Assembly (NCBI GenBank): GCA_000727475.1
Contig: KL647296.1
Span: 3,632,686 to 3,696,685, forward strand
DNA length: 64,000 nucleotides
Source: Sarcocystis neurona
Taxonomy: Eukaryota; Apicomplexa; Conoidasida; Eucoccidiorida; Sarcocystidae
Reading direction: 5' to 3'
In this document: one piece after another, positions 24,711 through 35,300 of the stretch
Position numbering within the stretch: the stretch's first letter is position 1
Layout: each line of letters starts with the position of its first letter
Notes under the pieces: model-generated
What the model saw: only the letters and a program-made list of their open reading frames with translations
Database searches by the model: none
Told to the model about the DNA's origin: nothing
Position numbers and translations under genes: made by a program

Positions 24711-27700
24711 TCAACAGCAACAGCATCAACAACAACAGCAGGAACAGCAACAGCAGCAGCAGGAACAGCAGCAGCAGGAACAGCGGCAGGAACAGCAGCA
24801 GGGACAGCAGCAGGAACCGCAGCAGCAGCTCTGTCCAAGAAAGAGTTTCCGCCGTTGCTGCTTCCGCGCGCCAGCAGTTGCTTTCTCTCGCCCAGCAGGT
24901 GCTGCTGACAAACACAGCAGCAGTTCATGCATGTAGACCGGAATTTGGCGTCCCTTCGTCACTTCCTCTATACGCCAACGGTAGGCAGCACCCTCCTACG
25001 TCTGCAGCTGCTGCTTCTGCCGCTGCTGCTGCTTGTGTCGGTGCTGCTGTTTCTTATTCTGAAGTGGCTGCTTCCTCTGTCCCCTATTCTCTTTCTCCGG
25101 CAGCCATTGGCGCTTCTTCTGCTTCTTATTTATCCTCCTTTCCGGTTTCTTCTTCCAGGTCTGTCGTCCTTGGTACCCCTTTCTCAACTCAGTCTTCTTC
25201 CGCTTCATACCCTTCCTTCTTGCCTTCATCCTCTGGCTTCTTCTGTCCTCCCTCCTCTTCTTTTTCTCCGTTTTCTTTTCGTGAAGCGGACTGGCAAGCT
25301 TGTGCAAATACTCTCTGGGGAATGAGTTGCTTCGGGTGCCTGCTGCAACCCGCTCTAAAGCAGCTGCTACGCCACTTTCTTCAAAAGCAAGCAGCAGCGC
25401 TTGTGCGGAGCAGCGGAGGCAGAAGCAGAAGCCCTTCGAGCCGCAGCAACAGCAGCAGCAACACAGCGAGGATCCCGAGAGACGGCTGCAGCAGCAGCCG
25501 CAGCACACACGAGAAGAGTCAAGTTTATCAGAGTCTGCTGATGCTGCTGCTACGCGAACAGCAGCAGCAGCAGGTACCGTCCCGCTTGCAACTGCCTCGT
25601 TCTTCACCGCAGTCCTTCAACAAGCGTTGCAGGAACCCCTTCCTGCTGCATCTTCACAGGACGCAAAGCGCTCGGTGGCGAAGGACACGAAAGGCAGCAG
25701 CAGCAGCAGCAGCAAGTGCAGGGGGGAGAAAAGGAGTAGCGCTTCAGTCAGAAGCGGATGCGGAAGAAAAAGCCATGGCAGCTTCAGCGTCAGAAGCAGC
25801 AGCAGGAGCAGCAACGGCATCGGCAGCAGACGGCATAGTAGACGAAGAAGCACCCGCAGCGTCCCACGCAGCAGCGGCAGCACCTGCAGAAGAACATGCT
25901 GCCACACCGCGAGCAGAAAATGCGACAACAGCAGCAACCCGAGCAGGAGCAGCTGTGGGCAGAGCAGCAGTCAAACGAACCGAGACACATGACACTGGGG
26001 AGTTCCGCAGCGACACCAGCAACACTAGGGGCAGGCGTCGCATGAGAGGCACCGAAGGCAACACAAGCAGCAGCACTTGGACGAGCAGCAACAGCGGAAG
26101 CGACAGAAGAAGGAAACCGCGTTGCCAGGAAGGCAGCAACAGCGGCAGCAGGGAGAAGAGAAAGGGAGGAAGAAAACAGCACCTGTCTTTTGAAGAAAAT
26201 TGGGCGCCGAGACGTGAACCAGCGGCAGTGCGAGGAACAGAATGCGCCTGGCAGGCAGCAGCCGGTGAGCCGCAGCAGCAGGGAGGAGGGGACGCGGCAG
26301 CAGCTGACGGAAGAGGAAAGCTTTGTTTTGAAGGGAAAACCCAGCTGCAAGGGCAACAGCATAGTAGAAGCAGAAAGAGAAGACGGCGGCAGCAGGTCGC
26401 TGTGGGAGCTGCTGCCGTTGCTGCTGAACTTCCGGAAGACAGCGGAGCAGCAGTAGCAGCAACACCTCGTCCAGCGTGCTTGATATCAGGAAACAGGTGT
26501 GCGTGTTATTCCGGTGTACGTACACCGCGTGGTGGAGAGAACGTAGCTGCAGAGAGGACGAGAGAGACAGCAGTCGTGCGGATGTCCACCAAAAAAGAAG
26601 GAAGTCGAGAAGTCAGGCAGATAAGAAAAGTTGGCGGTTGCAGAGAAAAATGCGTACATATCAAACGTAGAGAACGTTGGTTATGGAAGTGGTGCAGGGT
26701 TCTTCGTTGCTTTCACCAAGAAGCCTCAGGAAAAGGGAATCCTTCCCACATGCAGACACAGGTGTTGCAGTTGCTGCCAGATGCTCTGCAGCAGGTTGGC
26801 TACTACAGCAGCAGCAGCATCCATACGCAAGAAACGCATGCACCACTGTCAGAATTCAAGCAGCAAGCGGCCAGGGCTTCGTGCGAAGAAGAGCAGCGAG
26901 GCTGCTGCTGCTGCTGCGTTGTCTGCAGCCGAGCATCAACATGCAGCAGCAGCATCAGTCGCAGAGGTGGACGCAGCAGCAACGGCCGCAGCGGACGGGT
27001 AAGCAGCAGCAGCACCGGGCAGGGCAGCAGCTGCAGCAGCAGGAGCAGCCAACATAGCGGCAGCTGCTGTCGTCGTAGAGACGCCAGAGGGAACAGCAGG
27101 CGCCGAAGAAGATCGGGTAACTACTGCAGCGGTTCTGCTAAACCTCGCAGCAGCAGAAGCAACAGCAAGTCGAGCAGCTGTTTCTGCAGCAGCGGTAGCA
27201 ACGGCGGCGGCGCATGGAGCCATGTGCACAACAGCAGCAGCAGCAGTGAGTTGAGGCGCGGTGTAGGTAGCAGCGCCTGCTCACCAGCGAGCACGTATGA
27301 ACGTGGAAAGGAAGAGAAATTCGAATGGGGCGGCGCCTTGGTGCAGCAGCGGCAACAGGCGCATGCAGCTGTGAAATGTGTGGCACAGGCGCATGCATTT
27401 CACGCAGTGGGGCTGCAGCAGCAGCAGCAGCAGCAAATCCGTCGACCCGGTGTTCTTCTGCTGCAGCCGCGGCAGATCCATGCTGCCGCGTCTCCGGAAG
27501 AGGAGCCGACAGGTGGACCCCGGTGTGGCGTGCGTAGAGGGGTGGCAGAATGCAGCGCAGAAGCAGCTGCGCAAGCAGCGGCAGGAGCATTACCAGCGGG
27601 ACAAGCGCAGATAGCAGAAGCAGCAGCAGCACAAGCAGCAGCAGCAGAAGCAGCAGCAACAAAGGAAGCAACAACGCAGGAAGAAGACGCACCGGCAGCA

Positions 27701-29557
27701 ACGTCAGACGGCGAGACTCAGAGGGGGACGGCGTTGTGGGCCGCCGCAGCAAGAGCAACAGCTGCGGCTACTCCTTCTACAACAACAGCAGCAGCGGACG
27801 CAACTCAGGCCGAGACATCAGTAGCAGCAGCAAGACCAGCAGCAGCAAGACCAGCAGCAGAGTCAAAGAATTCAGCAGTGTCGTCAAGCGTTAAGGCGGC
27901 ACACATCGTCTCTGAACTGCAGACGGCCGCAGGGCTCTCGATAGATGCGGCTGTGTATCTTTTTTCGAGGAAAAACACTCCGCTGGGGTTAGGCGGCAGC
28001 ACAGATCGTCGGGGCAGCAACAGCAGCACCAACAACAGCAGCAGCAGATACGCCTGCTACAGCAGCAGGTCTAGGAGCAGGAGCAGCACAGCACCAATTT
28101 TTTCCTGCGTCTCTCCCTGTCGCAGCAACAGGAAGAAAATTGCTTCGCGCTCCACTGGCAGCACCGGTGTTTGTAGCCGTGGTAGGATACGCGGCAGAAA
28201 GCCTCGACTTCTAGATAAGAGACGCACGGCTGTTTGCGTTGCTGTAGAAGTAGACGGGCCTTCTCACTTTCTTCTGCTGTATGAGGAAACAAAGAAGAGA
28301 AGGCGCAACAGCAACAGCAGCAGGAGCAACAGCAGCAGCACCAACAACGACAGCAGGAGCAATAATAGCAGTAGCAAGAACAGCAGCAGCGCAAACAACA
28401 GCAGAAATAGGAGCAACAGCAGCAGAAGCAACAGCGGTGGTGAGGAACGCAGCAGCAGCAACCGCAGCAGCAGCGTTTTGCCGCTTGCAGAAAGGAGGTT
28501 CTGCATGCGCAACATAGAAGAAGTTCAGGTGGAGGCCGACGTGCAAGGAGAAGAGGTAAAGCATCCGAGAGAGAATTTAGCAAAGCGTGCGCGAGACCAC
28601 GAAGAAGAAGAAAATAAACATGCCGAAGAGGAGGAAGAAGAAGAGGAAGAAGAAGAAGAGGAAGAAGAAGAAAAGGAAAAAGGAGAGGAGGAGGAAGAAG
28701 GAGAGAAGGGAAGAGAAGATGAAGAAGAAGACGGTAGTTTGAAAGGGGACTCCTTTGATGAGAGTAAACGCTTCGGTAGAAGTGATGAAAAACACAGGGA
28801 CGCATCACTGTTAGACGGCGACTTTGTGCAGCAGCGGAGCTTTTTTTTGCGAAGGAAAGCAGCTGTTTCTGCTGCAGGTGCACAGAGCAGGAAGAGGGAT
28901 GAGAAAGTAGGGAAAATATCTTGCCCGTCGTCGTTTATTCCCGAGGTGGAGGGTCAGCAGACATCGCAACTCCTAGGAGGAGAGGAAGCGTGGGTGTGCC
29001 AGCAGGAGCAGCCGCTCATCCAGACACAGAAGCAGCAGCGGGAGACGAAGAAGCAGCGGGAGATGCAGAAGAGGGGGGAGGGGTCAGTTTCCCAGCAGCA
29101 GGGGCAGGTACGGAGACAGAAGCAAGAACAGCACGTCTACAAAGAAAAGGAGAGGAAGGAGGTGGAGGAGCAGCAGTGGCAGATCCTTTCGAACGACGGG
29201 CAGCCGCAGCAGCAGCAGCATCTGTGGACAGCGCAGAAGCACCAGCAGCAGCAGCTGCAGCAGCAGCACCCGCTGCAACAACCACCCCCCTGTAATTCTT
29301 TTGTTGCTCGAGACCGGGTGTGGGGAAGGAAAGGAAAGGGAAGTGGGGACAAGGAAACACGGGAAGACACGAACGAAGAAGAAGGTAACTTTCGCCTTGT
29401 GCCAGCGGGATCGACGTGTCTGAAGCGACAGCTGCTTCAGCTGACGGGGTGGAAGCTTCTTGTGGTGCCTTTCTTCGAATGGCAAGCTCTCGCTAGCCCG
29501 CATGAAAAAGTGATTTACCTGATCGAGAAAATCAAGCAGCATGCTCGTCACACCTAA
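11112..29557 (+). CDS. Giant RAP-domain protein with homopolymer runs
   Basis: RAP proteins are RNA-associated and in apicomplexans are mostly thought to act on mitochondrial or plastid transcripts. A short first exon, 11112-11199, joins in phase across a 61-nt intron (donor TTTTTG|GTGAGA, acceptor CTTCCGCAG) to a frame running from 11261 to 29557, about 6,100 codons with the gap counted. The start MKVAVVRAAVAMRITRAL has the basic, hydrophobic look of an organellar targeting peptide. Helical islands lie between poly-Ala, poly-Gln and Ser/Asn runs, for example FQLADLSLVCWAAATVL near 20.92 kb, GRDLSMLLWSCAAAGV near 23.39 kb and WQACANTLWGMSCFGCLL near 25.3 kb. VEVDGPSHF at 28241-28270 and CLKRQLLQLTGWKLLVVPFF from 29411 are the two halves of the RAP domain. 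The frame changes from 1 to 2 only across the N gap. Undetected introns are possible, because CAG tracts stay open in every frame. Confidence 0.72.
13800..15310. repeat. CTG/GCT trinucleotide repeat block
   Basis: The plus strand here reads GCT-rich, the opposite orientation to the block at 18.2-22.5 kb. In the main frame it still encodes poly-Ala with Ser and Pro. A second GCT-orientation block lies at about 17.56-18.15 kb. Confidence 0.75.
18180..22543. repeat. CAG/GCA trinucleotide repeat block
   Basis: This is the densest CAG-orientation block. It is mostly GCA (Ala), with AGC/AAC (Ser/Asn) near 19.4-19.8 and 20.5-20.9 kb and CAG (Gln) near 20.1 and 21.1 kb. Interruptions (GCG, ACA, GTA) are frequent, so these are old, impure repeats and not a clean expansion. 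Within it, near 19600-19700, a short GACAGCAGCAGCAGTGGCGG unit is duplicated. Confidence 0.8.
22544..23091. other. Assembly gap of 548 N inside an Ala/Pro repeat
   Basis: The gap lies in a tract whose codons are GCA, CCA, GCG and GCC on both sides. The left flank reads Ala/Pro in frame 1 and the right flank reads the same Ala/Pro pattern in frame 2. The gap length is therefore not a true base count, or at least not in frame. Confidence 0.9.
28605..28735 (+). repeat. GAA/GAG tract encoding poly-Glu
   Basis: A purine-only run encodes an uninterrupted acidic stretch of Glu with a few Lys, Gly and Asp, within the RAP gene and between the two halves of the RAP domain. GAA and GAG are mixed, which argues for an old tract under coding constraint more than recent slippage. 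Confidence 0.75.
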
Positions 29558-32357
29558 TTCCGCATTCATATTCATATTCAAATATTCACAAATAACTATA
29601 TATCGACTTCCTGATGCATGTGCCTATACATATCTATATATGTGTATATATAAATATGTACATACATATGCGTTTCTGTACACCTCTAGATCCTGCATAT
29701 GCGTGCGCGTCTTTTCACAGAGAGGAAACAAAAATGCGACAAAACGGGGCGGAGAGCTTTTCTTTCTACGGACATAGCAGTTCGCATATACATATATGTA
29801 TACGTGTATATCTTGTGCTAGATACGCTTGTGTACGTGAGTATCGCTTTGTGTGCGCGGCGGTCGCACGAGATGTAGGTGGGAGAACACGCCTGTGCGAA
29901 TGCACTTGAGGTCCTTGCAGCACGCCTTCATCTGATAGAAGCAGCGCGCGTACCCGCCTGCGCATGCAGAACGCATGCAGGGATGTGTGAGCGGGAGAGA
30001 CAAGAGAACAACAGCACGTCGCGACTTGTGGGCGTGTGCCCGCCACAGCAACTGTAGCGAAAAGTGGAAGCCTGACTTGCAAGGAATGCAGGAATGCTAC
30101 GAAGAGCATCACTTCTCCCACGAGAAAAGAGGAAGACAAGCGCACCACTTCTCCGAAGTCTGTACATATATGTATGCGTCGGTATACCAGTTAGTAGCAG
30201 CAGCTATATTTTCTGTAGAGATTGAATTTATGTGAAAAAATACTCTTTTGTGCGCGTGCGTACACCTCGTCCTCTGCACGTGTTTCTTCTCCTGCCGATT
30301 TCGCGCAGTTACTGGACGTGGGCATTTCTGTAGCGCACCACTTCATTTGGGCAAAGCTCTCTGTGATAGCGCGTCAGTCTCCACGCACCCGCTCTCATGC
30401 AGCGATTGACGAGTGTGGCACTGCATGCGTGCTTCCCGTGGGAAGTTTTGTCAGCAGCGCCCCAGATGGCCGCGCGAGCTGCCTCGGCAGCAAAGACGAG
30501 GTGTAAACGTGTGTGCGAGAGATCCAGGCATCCTCCTCATCTAATGGATATAGACAGGTGTAGACACGTACACAGAAAGAAGGTGAAAAGAGACAGAAAG
30601 AGAGGAGAAGGAGAGGAACAAATAGAGGAGAGGAAAGGAAGAGATCAAACTGGAGACACGCGTGCATTCCATACAGCAAAATTGATGCGCCCGTCTGGAT
30701 GTATACAGACACGGGGACGGGAAGGCGAGATGTCAGAGATGCATACACAGCTAGACATATAGGGATGTACAGAGAGCCCCGCGCAGGGGCCTAACGAAGG
30801 AGAGGGAAGGCAGAAGAAGACACACAGGGGACACACGCGTGGACGCAATCAAGCGTCGAGAGAGAGAATTAATGCTGCTGCATAGGTGGGGAGGCACTGA
30901 GACAGGGAGGAGGAAATACTGCAGTTCCAGAATGTGGAAGCAGTACGAGACGGAAAACCGACAGAAGAACTGCAAAAATGCAGCTCTTTCTCAAATGCAC
31001 GTATGTCTCTGCGCCCGTTCCGTTGGCAAGCAGGCGTCGCCCTTTTTCCGGGTCAGGAATTCTTGGTGTTGCACAAAAAATGTTGTAGCTCTGCAAAAGT
31101 CTACACGTCCGTTTCGCGTGTACGCGCAAAATGCACTTCGACAGCTGTACGCATGAGTCCTCTACACTTCTTCTTACCTTAGTATTTTTGTGTGCATGTG
31201 TCTGACTGTGTGGATATATATATATATATATATTACATATATGTTTGTATATATCTGTGTATACCACTACGTTTATATGTGTGGTGCGCAGCTTCCTACT
31301 GCACTAATAAGCCACACTTAAACTACGCTCAGGCCCGCACACGGGGCTCGCCAAGATCTGCGCCAGAACGAAAAATTCGTGAGCATATCCTCCAGTCGCG
31401 CACGGCCCAAAAAAAATCGTTTTTTTCGGAAGTGGATTTCTCCGTGTAGAGATACGAAAAAACTTGTATTTCCTGTCAGCAGCATTCCTTTCCTGCAGAA
31501 GATGTAAATTTTGCGCCCCCCGCGAAGCGACGCACACCCACACACACGTGCCTTGTTCTGGTGTACGTACGGCGCAAGCCGATGGGGGAGCGGTCCGCAG
31601 ACAGAACCGCCTTTCTTTTTCGAACTTCTTCTCCTCCGCGTCGTCCTTCTTCGAGCCCCTTGCTCAGCGAAGGCGGAAGAATTCCACGACGCTGCTGGTT
31701 ACCTTCAGCAGCCATCTCATTTCCGCAGAGCAAACGCTACGGTCCTTCACATGCTACACACACAGGTGTCTACGGTGTACGTACACCTTGCATACGACTC
31801 CTGTGTAGCCGTACAATATACGCACACACCTACAAGGAGCATAAGATGCCCACCTTTCTTCTATGTGCATGTTTGTTGCAAACGGAGACACACATAATGG
31901 GACTTACAAATACACCCAAGAATACCCCCACACACATATATACAGGTATAGATATAAAAGTATATTCGTATGCATATGTATATATATGGAGAGAGGTAGA
32001 CGCGCGTAGATTATTCTGTATGTATATATACAAACGTATGTGTGTACCCATCACCGTTTCCCCCCGATAAAATTTTGCTTCTGGAGCTCTGACCGCAAGC
32101 ACTGCTTCAACGAGTTCACCAGCGCGGCAAACGATGGGGCCTCCGCACCCACTTCTATACACCTATACACATGTACATATATGTGTCACGAATGGCAGAA
32201 ACGACTTTTCTCCTTCATGCGATATTCTGCTGGTGCCGATGTCTTGCTCCTTCTGCAGCAGTGCACGGAGGCAAGGAAAACTGCATTTGGTTCACGTTGT
32301 GCCCGAGTGTTCTTCCCGCTGTTCGTGTGACTCTCTGCGTTTTAAAGCTATTTCTTC
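29558..32357. other. Intergenic DNA between convergent RAP and GET4 genes
   Basis: The region contains (TA)n runs, for example near 31213-31233, and purine-rich stretches, and has GTGTACGTAC motifs at about 31560 and 31769. One possible plus-strand exon lies at 30311-30502, after CGATTTCGCGCAG and before GAG|GTGTAA, reading LLDVGISVAHHFIWAKLSVI. It has no partner exon and is not called as a gene. No other gene is supported. Confidence 0.5.
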
Positions 32358-35300
32358 CTAGCGCGCGTGAGTTTCTCCTTTTCCGTCTTCTTCGTCTTCT
32401 TCATCGTCCTCGGGTCTTGACTGCATGCCAGCAAGAAGAGAGGAGAAAAGCGAAGCGAGCCCTCCCCCCCCCGCCCCCAGCAAAGGCCTGGGCTGCTGCC
32501 CGATCAAGCGTTTCTCTATTTCCGCGATGCACTTGAGAAAAAAGTCGTCCTTCCGCAAAATCAAGTGATACTTCTGCTGCAGCAGCAAGAAGAAACTTCT
32601 GTCTTTGCCCTTGCACGCTTGCACCAGCAAGTACGCCACTTGGAAAGGAGCGGGGACCTGCAGCAGTCACGTTTGCCCCACCACACTCACACGTGCGTAT
32701 TTAGGCGCACTGCCTGCCCGCTGTAAAGTCAACATGTATATAGGGAAGAAATAACTTGGACCTTCCCTGCAAAGATGTGAAAATGAGAGAGCTAATCAAC
32801 TTCATACCCCCCGCGTACACAGAGAGAAGTGATAAACACAGCTACAGAGACAGAGACAGAGACAGAAAGAGACCACGCGGCGGCATACAGTCTGCACAGG
32901 TGTATATATAATCATATAATCGAACACTCCTTTCCTACTGACATTCTACATTATAGATATTGAGAGTAGTACACATATATATATATATATATATATATAT
33001 GTGGATATATGTGTGTATGTTGAGAGAGTGCGAGAAAGATGGGGAGTGAGGAAGGCAGAGAAGAAGAGAGAAGTGTAGGGGAGGAGGTGCAGGCACACGC
33101 AGGAAGATTTATTTTTTAACGAAGACAAATAAGTCACCTTCTAGAGAAAATTATCTTATAGATTCACGAGAAGAAATGCGTGCACGAGCAGTAGAAAGCG
33201 CGACCCAAACGGACGTGTACGCGAGGATATGAAGAGACACCTGCGGATACGATCCATTCCACGTTGATAAAAGAAGAAAAAGAAGAGCAGGTTGTACGTA
33301 TATCACTCGCACAAAGACGAGGCCACACATATATATGATATGCGTAGACACAGACATATACAGAGAGAGACACACATACTGAGACAAAGGAAAAGGCGAG
33401 AATAAGTTCGACGTATACATGTATATATATGTGTATATATATAAAGAGATACAGAGAGAAAAATAGAGAGGGGGCTGTACACAAAGTTATACAGAGTGAA
33501 ATGGACAGAGATATATTGAAATACATATGGATGTATAGAGAGTAGTATAGGCAAAGGTATAGAAAGTGAGACGAACAGATTAGAGCGAGACACGCAGACA
33601 GATCTCCTCATACAGAGACGTATATACACAGAGGGAGAGAAAGCAACATATATATATATACATATGTTTGTATATATACGTGGAAAGGAGGGCGTGGAAA
33701 CGGGAGAGTGGCACACACTACGCACGGCAAATATGTCACCACACCCGCCTAAGGGGGTGGTATATATATATATATATAAATGCTTCACAGATGTGTACAC
33801 CCAAACTAATATGTGTATATATATATATATGTTCGAAATGTGCAAGGTGACACATATATATATATACGTGTATACATAGGGAGAGAGGGGGATCGGCAAT
33901 GAATCTGCCCATGTGTAAAGATATATATATGTATATATATGAATATGCATATGTATATAGAGGTACACAAGAGTATGTTATATATATTGATTAAATAACA
34001 CGTAAAGATACGCACATCTGCGTGAATACAGTTGCAAATATTTGGAGAGAGGAACACGTGTCTTTCCATGTGCCGCCGTGGACGTGATGATATACAGCGC
34101 TTTGCAGCAGCAACAGCGGCAGAGCAACGAAAGAAACAGACGCAACAGCCACGGGTGATGCAAAAGCGCCTGCAGAAACGCAGCAGCAGAAACAGCAACA
34201 GCAGCCGCCACAGCAGCAGCACGTGCCGCAGGCGCAGAAGCAGCAGCAGCACACGCAGCAGAAGCAGGGGCAGCAGGTGCAGCAGGAGGAGGAGCAACGG
34301 GAGAAAAAGCAGCAGAAAGGAATATCAGCAGCAGCAGGAAAGGAGAGAGAGAGGAAGAGAGAGAAAAGCCATGCAGGGCCGAGGGATCCTCGAGAAACGC
34401 AACAAAGCGGGGAAGACTCCTGAGGTCCACATATGTCGTAAAGCGTTTCTTCTGATTTTGAGTATCTGAACACTTGGCACGGAAGCCTTAGAAGCGCTTC
34501 GTAAATATGAGGATTTTTGACTTTCATCCGTGCGCACACATGAAAGAAGTGATTTTGTCGCGAGAGTGAGGAGTATCATCTGTGGGGTGTTGTACTCACG
34601 TTGGGAGAGCTCCAGTCTTGACCAGCTAGCTCGAGCAGCTGTTCTGCTGTCTCAACATCCTTCAAACAGAGAAGAATGAGAACAACCCGCAGCCAAAAAA
34701 GTGGTCTCTCTCGCACGTAGCCTTCCGTCTCCCACTCTCGCAACTGCAGCAAACAAGCCGCGCAGCAGCAGCACCGGCAGCTGTCAGAGACAGACGGGGT
34801 AGCAGCCGAAGAAAGGCGACAAGAAATAAAACGTGGGACAGGAAGGACGGAGAACTGACGGATCCTCGAGACGAAGAAGAAGAAAAGGAATAGAAGAAAA
34901 GAGAAGAAGAAAGCGGCGACCGGATAAATGAGGAACCCTGAAGCAGCAGAAGACGAAGAGTGTGCGAGAAGGGAGACGCAGAAGCACGAGAAGAAGAAGA
35001 GAAGGCGGAAAGGGAGGACGTCGAAGAAGAAGAAGAAAAGAAAGCGGAAAGGAAAGGGAGGAAAAGGAGGCCAGTAAGAGCAGAAGAAGAATCTCCGCGA
35101 GAAGCGACGACCCGGAGAAACGAAGAGGAAGGGAGACATGCGGAGAACGGGGAGGAGCAGAAGAAGAACTGCAGCAGGATCGAGAGGGCCAAGAAGGAAG
35201 AGGCGGACCGAAGGGAGAAATTAGACAAAGCAGAAGAATCCGCAGTAGAGACAAGAAGGGTAGGTGGACAGAAAGTGGCCGAAAGAACCGAAGCAGGGCG

